The notes under the pieces: model-generated
What the model saw: the letters and a program-made list of their open reading frames with translations, nothing else
Told to the model about the DNA's origin: nothing
The model's database searches: none
Origin: Mycoemilia scoparia
Taxonomy: Eukaryota; Kickxellomycota; Kickxellomycetes; Kickxellales; Kickxellaceae
Reading direction: 5' to 3'
DNA: 42,002 nucleotides
NCBI GenBank assembly: GCA_027575805.1
Contig: JANBPU010000145.1
Location: forward strand, 1 to 42,002
Part shown: positions 1 through 11,900 of the stretch, one piece after another
Numbering within the stretch: position 1 is the first letter of the stretch
How the letters are laid out: each line of letters begins with the position of its first letter
Position numbers and translations under genes: made by a program

Positions 1-683
1 TCAGTTTACATGTATCCTCAAAAGCCCTTGTTAAGCTAAACAAGCGAGAATGTAGATCATTTCGCATTAACAGCCGTACCATTGGCTTTAAAGCAAAAGC
101 ATTATTAAAAGCTCAATGTTTATGATTCTATCACTTAGTTATCTTGAGCCAAATGATGCGATGTTCTTATTTATCGAAACGATTTATGTTTTTGTTGATT
201 ACTGTTACTAATAATCAAAATTTAAAACCCCAATTCCCCACAAAAGCTCCAAAAAATAAAGATAAGAGGTGCTATATTAATTTCTAGCAAAGAAAATGTC
301 AAAAAAACGTGCCAAAATTCACTATGAATGACACCCTTGTGACATCCTGGAAAACACGATATTACTATTTGGTACATTTTAATACATGTCCTTAAATTCT
401 TGTAGATCAATCCTTGGTAGTGAACGCAATGAACATAGAGAATTGGATTGAAACGATCATTAGTAAAGAAACCAAAACAGAAAGGCACACTAAATATCCA
501 CATATAATTGTTCATATAAATTTGGTAATACTAAAATACAAGAAGACAGTTAACAAGAGTCTAAAATAATCATCTAAAAGTGCAACAAAAAGCAAGTGAT
601 ATACATAAACAATACCAAAATGTATAATAATACAGAAAAGAAACGCCCATCTCAAAGCAATAAGAAAAATGATATGTGTGCAA
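1..683. other. non-coding, nothing recognised
   Basis: AT-rich sequence at the window edge. A minus-strand open frame at 222-515 has no recognisable domain, no plausible codon bias and a tryptophan/cysteine-rich composition typical of chance frames. I see no RNA gene or repeat family member here. Confidence 0.5.
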
Positions 684-1455
684 TTAGACCTTTTGGGTTT
701 GACAGGACTTTAAAATATGCAACAGCCTTGTTTTTTCATATTGGAGCTTCTTGAGTCTACAAAGAACCTGAGATCGACTTGGCTTGAAGGAAGACTTTTT
801 ACGAGAGAGCCCAGAAACCTTTCCCAGCAAGTCATCTGTATTATTATTATTATTATTGTTTCTGGTATTGCAGCCTATAATCTGCACCTTTGCTATAATG
901 GATAAACCCAGACAGATAGATATAAAATATATCCCATCAGAACAAATATAGAGGGAACAGATTCTTGTTGTTTGGTTAACATGGTTGGGCGGGATAATTA
1001 GGGTAGGATGAGGGGAGAAGGATAGAAGCCAAGACAAAGTCAAGGACGAATGCAAGAAATAAAGTGAGTTGACAACGACAATAGGGGCTTTGAAGTTAGA
1101 TCATGTGGGAAGATACAGCTGCGTTCTTTACCCATGAGCTAAAGCCCCGCTTTCCTCTTCCAGGTTTGTAAATTGAAGGAAGAGGAGTGAGCAAAGGGAC
1201 CTTATGAATTTTCAAACAGGAAAATGGATTCTTACCACTGTTACTATATCCGGGCTTTTGTGTGCTGAAATTGTGAGTAGCCAGTGTGCTGGATTCATCA
1301 TTAGTGCTACTGCTGCCGCAGTTGCTTGTGATCTTCTCCAAAGAATCAGAATTTTCAGTTTGCATTTGCCTGTTTCCAGAAGATGCTTGTAAAATACGAA
1401 GCGCAACAGCGCGGCGAACAAGCTGAGCTCTTTCCAAAGGCGTATGGACAGTCAT
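684..1455 (-). CDS. possible small spliced gene, unknown function
   Basis: I do not recognise this protein. The model is exon 1 1455-1236 and exon 2 874-684, joined by a 361-nt intron with donor GTAAGA and acceptor TTATAG. The phase is kept across the junction (1 nt plus 2 nt) and gives 136 residues. The product starts MTVHTPLERAQLVRR, has a Ser/Thr-rich middle, an Asn run of seven encoded by a perfect AAT repeat, and a basic tail (SRKKSSFKPSRSQ) with a heptad-like ending. A TATA-like TATAAAA (minus strand, 1697-1703) lies about 240 nt upstream. Reading through the donor instead gives a 119-residue protein ending at 1096. The long intron, low complexity and absent homology keep confidence low; it could be spurious. 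Confidence 0.35.
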
Positions 1456-1696
1456 TTGGTTAGAGAGCCGTTTGAAATGTATATTTTTGCAAGGGTGTGT
1501 ATGTGTGCTGTAGCTCTGTAGATCAATTGTATACCAGAAGCCAATAGGTCTGTTAAAACAGGTAGAAAGTCAAATATAGACGAATTCCCCGCAGTGTGGA
1601 GTACTATGAAGGAGGTTGATGATTGGAATTATATGGGGGCAAAACTAAAGTATATACAGACGGTTAAAAGCGAAGAGAGAAAGGATGGTGATGCTC

Positions 1697-1703
1697 TTTT
1701 ATA
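1697..1703 (-). promoter_or_regulatory. TATA-like box of small gene 684-1455
   Basis: The minus strand reads TATAAAA here, about 240 nt upstream of the proposed ATG at 1455. It is the only TATA-like match in a sensible position, but the spacing implies a long leader or a leader intron. Confidence 0.3.
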
Positions 1704-2598
1704 CTATACACAAAATCTAAAGCGATGCCAAGATGGCATCTATCAATATGCATGATGTGCTTCATATTGTGCATTCTGACACTCAACTTGTGCTATTCTG
1801 GGAATCTTTCTCACTAAAGCCAAGGATCAAGTGGTCTGGGTCATACAGTTATCCCGTGTCCTTCAACACACAATTGCCATCCTTTTTTCGAGCTACCATT
1901 GTAATACAAGCAAGGACTTTAGCAGCCCCACTCGGCAATTATAAGTATACAAAGTCTCTTTTTTGGAGAGATTTTTGCTCAGTGTGCTCCAGCGTGGGGA
2001 TTTGCGGTAGCAACATTGTTTTATTAGTAATCTGACGCCTTTCCATTGACGATACTGTTATAAACCACTGTGCCAAAAGGTGGAACCGCCCTCTGGGAGG
2101 GTAGAACTTGCTATTTACGACAGATACATGTGCTCTTGAGAGTTTTCAAGCTCTAGCTTGAGCCTGATTTCATGTAGGGTCTACAACGTTGCAACTACTA
2201 CTGCGCAGCTCTATTAATCGGTACTTGAATTTTACCCACCTAACAAACACGTTCATTCACACGGCACACACATCATTGCGCCGTCAAGATTATAAATCTA
2301 TATTTCGTATCCATACAATGACGAGATCAGGGCGCATCATTACACCCAAATATGATCAGATGACTGCAAATACCTGCACTGGGTTGAACAATAATCCCGG
2401 CCTCTGTATCTATTCCACAATGGATATTCTACAATAGAAAAATGGACCCTATGTATCCCAATAGACCAAAGGAATGTGAACATATCAATAGAAATAGTAT
2501 CCCGCTACTAGTCAAGTATGATTGATGCACTATATTTTTTGTTGTCCTAATTCATTTGTGCCTATAGTTGAATTGTAATTGTTGGGACTACTAGCGAT

Positions 2599-2702
2599 AT
2601 GGGTAATGATTATTGAAGGGTGAATGATTATAGGCGCAATCACAGCCAAATGGATATTCAATTTTACTAGTAAACTTTCACCCTTCAAAAATAATTTCCC
2701 AT
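2599..2702. repeat. MITE-like element, family A copy 1
   Basis: Ends are inverted: ATGGGTAATGATTATTGAAGGG at the left is matched by CACCCTTCAAAAATAAT...CCCAT at the right. The interior shares the core GATTATAGGCGCAATCACAG-CCAAATGGAT and TTTTACTAGTAAACTTTCA with the copies at 27860 and 4225. It has no coding capacity and is about 104 bp long. Confidence 0.7.
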
Positions 2703-3588
2703 ATAGTACAAATAGAGGTTTAAAATAGCATTCTAATACCGTTGGTATGTGATCTACATAATAATCATTGATCCGATTATTTCTATATTCTGAAGCTTCC
2801 AAACATTACAAACTCAAAAACGCCATAAATGAACTTTGCAAGATGCGCATGCCTAAGCGTATCTTTTTGAGCCTGTGTCCATTTTATGTCAATAGCAAGA
2901 GCCTGAGATCAGCCAATTCAATCAAAGAAGGGCACTGTGGAATTGGACATTTCTCCACAATTGTTTGTTTTTGGGTTTGTAATGCTTGAAAGCGTGTCTA
3001 TTTGGTAGTAAGAAACTGTGTGGGATTCGCGCTCCTTTTGCGTGGCTTTGACCATCGGTTTCTGCTGCTGTTGGTGAAGGATGGAAGAAGTCAACAACAA
3101 TGGTGGTGTGTGTCAATTGCAACGAAAACAAAACAAAACTAAGCAAGCCCACTGGCACACCTTGCGTGTGTCCATTATTGTTATGCTTGTATCTCTTGCC
3201 TCTGATACTTGTTTCTTTATTAGATATTTTCATGACTTTTATATAGCACATTAAACTATGCTCATTTGTTGTATTCCAAGGCCCCATTTTATTTAGACTT
3301 TGGTGCCCAATAGTGGCATATTGGCCACTTTATAGCCCTTTGGTACTCAGTGCAAGTCCATGTCGTCCTCATTACCCATGCATTATTTGCTCCATTGCAC
3401 GCCCAAGGTATGTTGGCTTTCTCACCATGTTTATACCAGTTTAATGAATGCTTTCTATCAATTCTTGGCTGAAAATGACTCGATTATTGTGCACATTTTA
3501 TAGAAATCGGCACAAATTGTGGCCTGAATGTACTACGATGCCCTGGATTCGCGCACCCGCGGACTTTGAAAAATTTTTAACTTGCTTT

Positions 3589-3661
3589 GCCTCTTTAGCT
3601 CAGTTGGTTAGAGCGTCGTGCTAATAACGCGAAGGTCACAGGTTCGATCCCTGTAAGTGGC
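3589..3661 (+). tRNA. tRNA-Ile (anticodon AAU)
   Basis: A complete 73-nt cloverleaf with no intron. The acceptor stem is 3589-3595 with 3655-3661 (one T-T mismatch, the fourth pair). The anticodon stem is 3616-3620 with 3628-3632. The loop CTAATAA carries anticodon AAT at 3623-3625. The T stem is 3638-3642 with 3650-3654 around the loop TTCGATC. A-box (TAGCTCAGTTGG) and B-box (GGTTCGATCCC) pol III promoters are intact, and a TTTT terminator follows at 3667-3670. The CCA end is not encoded, as normal for eukaryotes. It strongly resembles fungal tRNA-Ile(AAU); A34 would be converted to inosine to read AUU, AUC and AUA. Confidence 0.97.
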
Positions 3662-4641
3662 ATTCCTTTTGCTCCCACCGTTGCCGGCACCGTCATTTTG
3701 CTGTAGGAAGACAAATCGGAGATCGGTGGTGAATATCCCACCAAAAAAAATCACCCAAAAGAAGAGATATGCTCAGACACAGATGCGGGTTCTGTCAAGG
3801 TGAATCGTGATTTGTTTTTTCTGGGGGGAGGTCGATGTTGTGTTAGGCTGACTTGGTGATCGATAAAAACAACATATACTTCTAGTTCATTAGACTTTGG
3901 TAGATAAATGAAACAATGGGTCTTGTAATACTAGTGTGTCCGTATATGTTAGATATTGGATGAATATTAAAAAAGAATCAGTTATTGAAAACAAAACTCC
4001 ACCAGTTTCTTTTTATTCATTAATAAATGAAATCAGATACATCTTCATTTTATTGCTCTCAGCTTATAAAGCAAAATGATAACTAGCTAATATTTTTGTA
4101 TGAATACCATCAGTGACTAACATTAATTTTGCCGTCACCAGTTCTAGTTCGCTAGTACATCTCTCAAGTAGACCTTTCGTTTTGAACCTGAAGAATCCTT
4201 TATAGATAAAGTTATACTTCAATTTGGATGATAATTTTTGAAAGGTAGCTTCTGGTGGCCAGCGATTATAGGGTCAACCACATCCAAATGGATGTCCAGC
4301 TTTGCTAGTAAACATTCACCTTTCAAAAACAACAACCCATTTGCTGTTTACAACATTATTAAACAGTGTATTTGATTGAATTTTATCATATTATTAAAAT
4401 TTGAGGAAACCTATGTAAAAAGAAAGTGAGACTAATAAATATAAATATATATTGAAATTAGAGAGCGCTTGATGAAGACTTAAGGCGAATTGATTGAAAT
4501 ATATGACTATTAGAGTGGGACTATGCATAAAATATTATAATATGTCGAGTATGTGTATATACTGATAGGGCCGATGACGATAGCTAGATTGAAGAAATTA
4601 AGAGTTTAGATGCGGCTGTCGACCACCTTATTTAGATCAAT
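3662..4641. other. intergenic region with one MITE-like copy
   Basis: AT-rich, no gene recognised. It contains the tRNA terminator and a diverged family A element (4225-4340). Nothing else stands out. Confidence 0.5.
4225..4340. repeat. MITE-like element, family A copy 2
   Basis: The left end GGATGATAATTTTTGAAAGGT is inverted at the right as CACCTTTCAAAAACAACAACCCAT. The interior has TGGTGGCCAGCGATTATAGGG, CCAAATGGATGTCCAG and TTGCTAGTAAACATTCA, colinear with the copy at 27860-27976. It is about 116 bp and more diverged than that copy. Confidence 0.65.
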
Positions 4642-4824
4642 TCACCTCAAGAGGCGGCTCATGCAGACGGAGTCCAAGTGGAGAGTAGATGCAGATGATT
4701 TGCGAGAGCGAGCCTCGGAGATAGCAGTTGGGGACTCAATTTTGACGGAAGACTTGGCCTGGGCCTTTTCGGGGCTACCACGAATGTAGCGGCGTTTGTT
4801 GGAGAGCTTAACCAAGAAGTGCAT
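4642..4824 (-). CDS. possible small basic protein (60 aa), unknown
   Basis: I do not recognise this product. It begins MHFLVKLSNKRRYIRG, is rich in Ser, Lys and Arg, and contains RSRKSSAS, a good basophilic-kinase-type phosphosite. Codon choice (AAG, CTC, TCC, GGT) looks more gene-like than surrounding chance frames. The ATG sits in a fungal-looking leader (TTTACACAATG), and a clean TATAAATA on the minus strand (5019-5026) lies about 195 nt upstream. The small size and lack of a known family make this tentative; it could also be the first exon of a longer gene, though I found no good donor before the stop. Confidence 0.4.
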   Translation of the reverse strand: MHFLVKLSNKRRYIRGSPEKAQAKSSVKIESPTAISEARSRKSSASTLHLDSVCMSRLLR

Positions 4825-5018
4825 TGTGTAAAGTTTGTTTTAGAGTATTTCTAGACTAGTTGTAGTTGTTAGGGAAAATATATGTGAGCAAGAAAGCCGA
4901 GTAACTGGTTATTCAGCAAACACGGAAAGTAGTAGTAGAAGAAGAAGTGGTATTTGAGTTGAAGCTGTGAAAAATATTGTTCTGATGCGGATGCTGGAAG
5001 GTATAGTGACAGTCATCC

Positions 5019-5026
5019 TATTTATA
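5019..5026 (-). promoter_or_regulatory. TATA box, minus strand
   Basis: The minus strand reads TATAAATA in a GC-richer setting (AAGTATAAATAGGATG). It points toward the 60-aa ORF starting at 4824 and is the best single argument that something is transcribed there. Confidence 0.45.
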
Positions 5027-6413
5027 CTTCTTGATCTCTTGCTCTTCCAAATCCACTGACAGAGATAAAATGTTTGGGCATGTGAGAGAAACCTACACAG
5101 GCACATCTTTCCCTATGCCGCTGCTGCTGCGAGACTGTATGTCATAAGCATAGTGCTAACAGGAACAGAGCTCCCAGCGGTAACACCAGTGGGGGAATGA
5201 TCTTTTCGAAAAAATAAAAGTCGGAAACACGAGTTGAATTCCGGTGTATCTGCAAGATCCTTTTTTTGATTTGGGGGAAGGGGCTAATAATAGCCAAGAG
5301 AATGGGTCCGATGGGTCCATGTTTCATGGACACGACCATCCCTACAAGGCCAACAAAATGTGGATCCAAATTTTGCTCAGAAATTTATAGTCCTATCGCT
5401 TGGGCATGAGAAAGACGAGGCATTTGGGTCGCAGGCTAATTCGATCTAATACTGGTCAGAGCAGCCCCAAACATTAGACTCTCACAAAGACCTTTCCACT
5501 CAACTCCGTGTTAATCCACTGCTTCCCTTCCAGTTTTTTCTGGACGGCAAAGTACATTGCATCAAGAAGGGCTCTTTCTCCCACACCACAAGTTTCCCAC
5601 GCAGCACCAGTCCCTACATGGGCTTTGGTTTAAACCAAATCAATTTTGTTCAAGATCTACACTTTCATTTTCAATAAAAAAGAATGAGCTATAGTTGGGG
5701 AGGAAACCCCATAGCAATTGTTCCGTGTATGAGTGCGTGTTCGGTTTTGGCACGGTGGAATAAATTGAAGCCACAGGACTGGTACAAATCGTATAGTAGA
5801 ATAGGGTCACTACAAGTGAACTCAGGCAAGGGAGATAATGTGCGTGTGCGCCTTCATGTTTACGTGCTTGTTTATGGATGGACAGAAGAGTAGGCAGAGA
5901 AAAAAGCATCTGCTAAAGTTTATTATTTATGGCTGTTTGACCAGTAGCTTGTCAAACAACTGGTAGAACGCCAGAAAACAGTTTATGCTAAAAGCATGGA
6001 CCATCACGGTCTGCAATGGTCCAAACGGGAATTACCATATTTTTTTGTTTTTATTAAGAAACAGTGAAAAGTCATGATGGCTTGGTTTTCTAGAACATCC
6101 ATTAAAGAATGCTTATTCTGAAAGCCTGGGAAAGTTATGTTTAGTAGTCAACATGTGTATTAACATGTGTATTGTGTTTGTGCTGCGGGGTTTACATAAA
6201 CTTTATTCACTATCCTTTCCGCCAGTTTCGGGATACTTCTTTCTTGGAGCAATTTTTTGTTTTTAGCTTGCAAGCTAGAAAATAACAGGTTTTCATTCTC
6301 CTGTGTGTGTAAAAGAAAAATTAATGCTGCTTTTCTTTGGATAAAATATCAACGGTTTGTTTATTAGTTTAAAGGATGTGCTAGAAGACCTTGAAACTTG
6401 TGCTAACTGGGAA

Positions 6414-6433
6414 AGAGAGAGAGAGAGAGAGAG
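6414..6433. repeat. (GA)n microsatellite
   Basis: An uninterrupted AG/GA dinucleotide tract of about 20 bp in intergenic DNA. Confidence 0.9.
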
Positions 6434-6832
6434 GGGAGAAGGAGCCAGAATATTCGGGCTTTTGACTGATTGTTCTTTGAGAACTTTGAACGCACACTGA
6501 CTTGTTCATTTTGGATTTCGACTATACCAATCATAGGTTTTGCAAACGTGTCTACAGCCTTATCGAAAGTCAAATGATTTCATTACAACATCCCTAACTA
6601 TTGTTTTCTAGTTTGTGGCTGAGATTCTACCTAATACGCAAAAACAACGGCTGTCTATGATTATACTTGTTCGATTCAAATTCTACATGATTGATTTGTA
6701 GCTGAAAGCCACTGCGATGATGGTAGTAATGAATACTATGAGGTATGTCCAGTAATACTATCCATTCTTTCACATGAGTGGGGTTTACAATGTCCCCTAG
6801 CTTCACCTCTAATCGACAGTAGAATGGTTGTA

Positions 6833-6969
6833 CATATGGCTAGATTTCACAAGGCCTTAGGTAAAAATGAGCCCCAAGAATTGCATACGAAATGACTGGT
6901 AATTGGGCCAATCTATACGCAACTCCTGGGGGCAAATTTGCCTAAGGCCTTGTGAACTTTGGTCATATG
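6833..6969. repeat. MITE-like element, family B copy 1
   Basis: Nearly a fold-back element. Arms of about 55 bp carry TTCACAAGGCCTTAGG (left) and its exact complement CCTAAGGCCTTGTGAA (right). The outer ends CATATGGC and GTCATATG are flanked by TA on each side (6831-6832 and 6970-6971), consistent with a TA target duplication. It is 137 bp with no coding capacity. Confidence 0.75.
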
Positions 6970-7664
6970 TATAACTTTATCGTTGCTTTTTAGAACAATC
7001 TCATGAGATAAACCATAACAGCTTTGCAAGCTCACTTTTGAACAAGTCGTTATGGTGATTGAAAAGAACATCAAATATGTTGGTCAAAATATATTTCAGT
7101 CAAGAACAGTTAAGTTCTTATGATAAGCCTCCCAGTCAGCTATAGTCTGAGATCATTTTTTCCTTCTGCGGGCTCATTTTTTGTTGTATAGCAAAGCGTG
7201 TGATGTCAGGCACTCTAAATCATTATGCTTATCTACTCTTGAATCATTTCTAATGATCAATACTTCCCCCACTACCAATGAATCTGGTACTCTATTTACA
7301 TTTTGATTACTGCCACTTCTATTGATCAACTTTATTACAAGGAAGGAAAAATTTACTTATAGTGGCCATAAAAGGACACAACAAGAAGCTGAACAAATTG
7401 TTTTTTACAATTCCTTGACCCCTTCTTTCTACCTAGTATTTTGCCTTCATCAACTACTCAGCTGCTGACACAATACCTTTTCCCACGGTTATATCAAGAA
7501 CACGATCAAAATGTAAGATAATAGTTTACTTTTGTTTGAAAATATATTGTAGGGTTTATCTCTGACGATGCGTCCTTATTTATTTTTCATCATAGTGTAA
7601 TACGGTGTATCGCCACTGACAATAATCCACAAACTATCTAATCAAACTATAAACAGATAAAGAT

Positions 7665-8521
7665 ATGGGGCATAAAACTGAGGAATATTTATTTGAAGAT
7701 AAGGTATCAAACCAAAGTTGTCACTACCAGAAAAAACAACAGCAGCAGCCACAATCACCACAGCCATATACAACATTGACTAAACCAAAGTCATGGCTAG
7801 ACGAAGGAAAGGGTCGTGAAACTGCATGCATTTTGCCACCATCTATCACTAACCCCATACAGCGCATCATTATTACTGCAAGCGGTGATCTACAAAGAAT
7901 ATTAAGTGCTCTTTATAACCAGCGCATCCATGTAAAGATCATATGCAACCATATTATCATGTCATCGTCATCGTCGCCTACAAAGGAAAATGGTTGTGAC
8001 GCATCAGATAAAAATAAAATACTGAACATTCATAGACAAGTTGATTTGGTCTGTAACGAAAAGGCAAGAAATATTTACCATATTCTCTGCTGCTTCATTA
8101 GTATTGATGTCCCATCAACCACTTTATTTGTTGTGGTATGTTTAGGTTGTTTGTACAGCTACGAGCAATATAAGGCTCATAAGCCAAAGAGCAAAACACC
8201 TGTTGATGGAGGAAAAGGTCGGGATCGGCCAGTTATTCAGGTATGTACCATCTCCTTTCTTGGTACACTAATACTAATAATCTTGTTGATCTGGAACCCA
8301 AAATGGGTCAACCAAAACGACTTCCGATTTTAACTTGAAACAATTATTATAGGAAACTTGGCGTCAATCCAGAATTTGAACTATTGGATCTAGTGTTTAG
8401 TGACAAAGATTCATCATTTTACAGGCTTTATTCTCTTTCTTCGCCTGACGTGTTTTGCGAAATCAAAGAAGAGTTCCCCTCAGGAATGCTAGATTCGGAT
8501 TTTGTATTCAAGACTTGCTGA
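7665..8521 (+). CDS. chorismate-lyase-fold (DUF98/UbiC-like) family protein
   Basis: Three exons: 7665-8100, 8159-8240 and 8353-8521, with introns of 58 and 112 nt. Phases 1 and 2 are respected and the product is 228 aa. The N-terminal 50 residues are Gln/Pro-rich. The core then runs LPPSITNPIQRIIITASGDL (residues 58-77), HRQVDLVCNEKA (123-134), TTSNIRLIS (146-154), EEKVGIGQLFRKLG (163-176) and NPEFELLD (178-185). I recall this order from fungal proteins of the chorismate-lyase-like superfamily, where the GIGQ-x-FR and EFELLD blocks are characteristic. Only the spliced frame yields GIGQLFRKLG, which supports both introns. A chemical activity is not established for most fungal members. The gene is bracketed by two family B elements and is convergent with RNA14. 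Confidence 0.65.
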
Positions 8522-8959
8522 TACTCTCATTAACTTTCTTTCCCATCCTTCTTTTAATTCGTTTGTAATAGATACTTTTTATTTATTGTAACTGAATATT
8601 TTTTTTATTTAAATCAATAGTGATAACGACAATAAAGATAAGCTCATATATATTATAAGAGAAAAATTACTTGAAACATGCCCTTTCTTTTTTACTTTAA
8701 AGAGTAATTGTGTATATATGGTATGATTTCACTAGGGATCAGGTGTGAAATAGAGAGAAGTGGGTCCTCAGATTTTTGCCCAATTACCATTCATTTCATA
8801 TGCAATACCTGGGGCCCATTTTTGCCTAAGGCCTTGTAAACTTTGACCATATTGCAATGTTTTTTTAAGCGATCAAGTATTTATTATTAGCGTCTATTTA
8901 AATCTACTAACGCGATGCATTCCTCCCTATATATCATATACAGAAATTTATGATGTCAG
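8522..8959. other. convergent 3' intergenic spacer
   Basis: Lies between the 3' ends of the DUF98-like gene (+) and RNA14 (-). It contains a family B element at 8715-8853 and otherwise AT-rich 3'-UTR-type sequence. Confidence 0.6.
8715..8853. repeat. MITE-like element, family B copy 2
   Basis: The right half (CTGGGGCCCATTTTTGCC, CTAAGGCCTTG, TTTGACCATAT) matches the right half of the copy at 6833-6969. The left half (GATTTCACTAGGGATCAGG) is degenerate and instead resembles the right end of the copy at 41717-41853. It is 139 bp, almost the same length as the other copies. Confidence 0.7.
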
Positions 8960-11900
8960 TCACGATTTGTTTCTGGTCACTTTAAACAACATAAAGATGG
9001 TCAATTTAGTTTTGTAGCCTACCCTTTGTCCACCGCGACCACCACCTCTCTGGAATCCACCAAAGTTGCCTCCACCACGATTAAAGCCACCTCTGTTATT
9101 TTGATTGTTGCCAAACCTGTTGTTACCATATCCATGACCTTGATGAGAATAACTCTTATTACCCATACCGCCATCTCTATGCCGCTCATAAGGCGAGAAT
9201 CGGGGTTTATAGTGGGCTCCGCCTGATGATGGTGGCGTTGAATCATAGCTTTTCCGCTCGTAAAAGCTGCTGGCAGTTGCAGTGGCTGAATTGGGTCCAC
9301 TTCCACCTCCACTGGAATTGCTCATGAAGTCATTGTAACCGTATGATGCATTAGCAGGGCTAAACGGGTTGTTATCGCCATAGGCTGGACTATTCTGCCC
9401 AGAAAAGTTATTTTGTGTATTGGTCAATGGCCCAAGAGCATGCTGCAAAACCGCAGTTGGCATGGCAGATGGTGGAAGTGTCAACTGGCCAAGCGTATTG
9501 AGAATATGATCTGTCTCAATTCTTCTCCCTATATTTGGTGGTAGATTTCAAATAAAATATTCGGTCAAGTCACATGTTAAATACAACAAGGCATACAACT
9601 CTCAGTGACAATATAGGCTTGTAATTTTACCTTCGTATTGTGAATTGGTTCCAAGTTTTTCGTAGATATATGTGGCAACGTCTCCCTTGTTAAGGTATTT
9701 GCTTTCTAGCAATGGTACCGACCTGTTAAATTCGTTACGATTATGGTGAAGAGAATCGGCACCGGCACCCTCTTCTGGGTTGTATGGCTGAGCCTTTGGC
9801 TTGAACTGTTCCCACTTGCCCAGGTTAGGGCGTGGATATTTTTTGGGGTTAATCGATGTGAGCAGCAACTTTTTATTTAGGAATCTCCCTGGGGTTAAGG
9901 ATGCTACTGTAATATTCTTTAGTTCTTTTGGAAGAATTTGGTCCCCACCTTCTTCGTAATCGTGGGTATCATCATCTTCATCGCCTGGCTCCTGATCCTT
10001 TACCTGCTCGAAGCTTGGGTGGCTGTATGTAAATCCAAATTCCTTGTGGCTTATAAGATCAATATCGTAGTAAGAATAGCGACTGATAATCCTATCAGCA
10101 ATAGATTCCTCAGGGAATATTCCTTGGCGACGTTTCTCAAGAGCATTCATAGACTCAAGTTTACCATAATTGCATTCGTAATCTGAAATCAGATTCCATA
10201 GTGGCTTAAGGTCTGTATCGTTATTAGTGGCGACAGCTTTTTCAAAGGTAGCCCTTAGGTTCTGCCCATCACCAATCTGAACAAGGAATTCCATGTACTT
10301 TGAGAGGAATCCTACTTCTCCCTGGAATTTGTCAAAGAAATGTGCAAAGATTCTTCCTGCAACATCCTTTTTATTATTAGCATGATACTCCATCAAAGCT
10401 GATGCAACGTAAAGATGGTAGGTAATATATTGTGCCTTTTTACGCGATTCTCCAAATTCCCTACGAGCGGCCTTTTCGCCCTGGGTCCGCAATAGATATC
10501 TTATATGCATGATGCAGATGAGTGTGTAGGTATAGCGTTTTTGTTCCAGCCTATCCTGGAGCCTTCTTTCTAATTTCTCTAGTTTATGGTTGGTGGCCTT
10601 TTCAATATCTTTATTTGGATCATCAAACTCTTCATCCATTTCGTCGTTTTGAGATCCGCCAAGATCTGGCCCAAGATTGGTATTGACAGGCCTGGTCTCG
10701 GTATCATCATCGTTGTCATCAACGCTGCTTTCGTCACTAGAATCCGAAACATCATAATAATCTATATTTTGACCTGTCGATACTTGTGATGGTGTATATG
10801 GGCCCTTGTTCTTCTCACTAGTTTCGGAATGCTCAAGCAAGTGCTGACGGCGTTTGGCATATTTGTCTTCTATAGCATGGAATTTTTTGGCTGTGACCTC
10901 TTTCATCTCATCAAAAACCCTGGTGCATTCATTTAGATTCCCATCTGCCTCATTCAACTCGGCGCACATGAACCCGATAGCCAAGCTACACCGAGTGCAT
11001 TAAAAAGATTAGCCATGCTTTTATAAATAAATAGTTAAATTGTTTCCTGAAACTAGCTTTTGGATTTTACCTTTTGGGAAGAGTTTGTCTAGCATTTGAT
11101 ATTATGCTGATTGCTTCTTTGTGGTCATACTGGTCGACAAAGTTGGTCATTTCAAGCCTATTTTTGTAATATTAGCAATGTGAATGTTAGTTGGGTTATA
11201 TGGATATATATATATAAATAGCACTGAATAATGGCGAATATTTTACCATATCTCGGGATAAAATCGAAGATAGTTCAGAGCTTTTTTGAATGTGAATAGG
11301 ACTCTCTTCTGGTGTATCTCTGGAGCAAGCTTCAGTGGGTTTGCTTTTTCCCAGGATATATAGTTCTTCCAGGCTTCAAGGTATTTAATTTCGCTCTCTT
11401 TCCAACGCGGCGGGACAGGTAGATCGTATGGAGGATGGTGCTGCTGCATTGCAACGAAAAAGCGACCCATCTCTCGCATGGCGGACCGAGCTGTCATGTA
11501 GATCGCAGATACATCTCCTAGATTCTTTTTTGCCTATGTCGAAATAAATTGGTTTATACATGAAATATTAGGTTACCAAGACTAGGTTCAGCTTGAAGAA
11601 TATATCAACAAGTGATTAGATAAATACCCTGATTTTATCTTGCTCATTTTCAAATGCATCATACTGTTTCCAAATCTCTTCAATGTTTAGCAAGGGTATG
11701 GAGATTGCACGATGGAATAGACTGCGTGCAGTTTCAACCTTTTTACTCATACTCCAAGTATGGAATACCTACACGCACATATAATAGCAGAACAATCTTT
11801 GTTTAAATTATTTGGCTCCAACGACAGGCATTCTCAAGATTAATAATAACGACTTGAATTGTAAAATGCGTAAGGTGGTGTAGCAGTGCTCCAGATTTGA

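Larger units (their letters stand above)
1456..3588. other. intergenic region with one MITE-like copy
   Basis: No convincing gene. Several open frames of 60-120 codons lie on both strands, all with unconvincing composition. The region contains a family A inverted-repeat element (2599-2702, listed separately) and the probable TATA box of the upstream small gene. Otherwise nothing is recognised. Confidence 0.5.
4825..7664. other. long intergenic region
   Basis: About 2.8 kb with no convincing gene. It holds the TATA box for the 60-aa ORF (5019-5026), a GA dinucleotide run (6414-6433), some local dyads near 5930-6020 and a family B inverted-repeat element (6833-6969). Open frames at 5142-5369 and 5640-5909 (minus) and 5684-5893 (plus) have no supporting features. 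Confidence 0.5.

Noticed and set aside
2922..3287. 121-codon minus-strand open frame
   Set aside because: Composition looks random, no domain, no plausible leader and an overlapping alternative frame of equal quality.
6668..6690. GTTCGATTCAAAT resembling a tRNA B box
   Set aside because: No matching T-stem, A box or anticodon arm at proper spacing.
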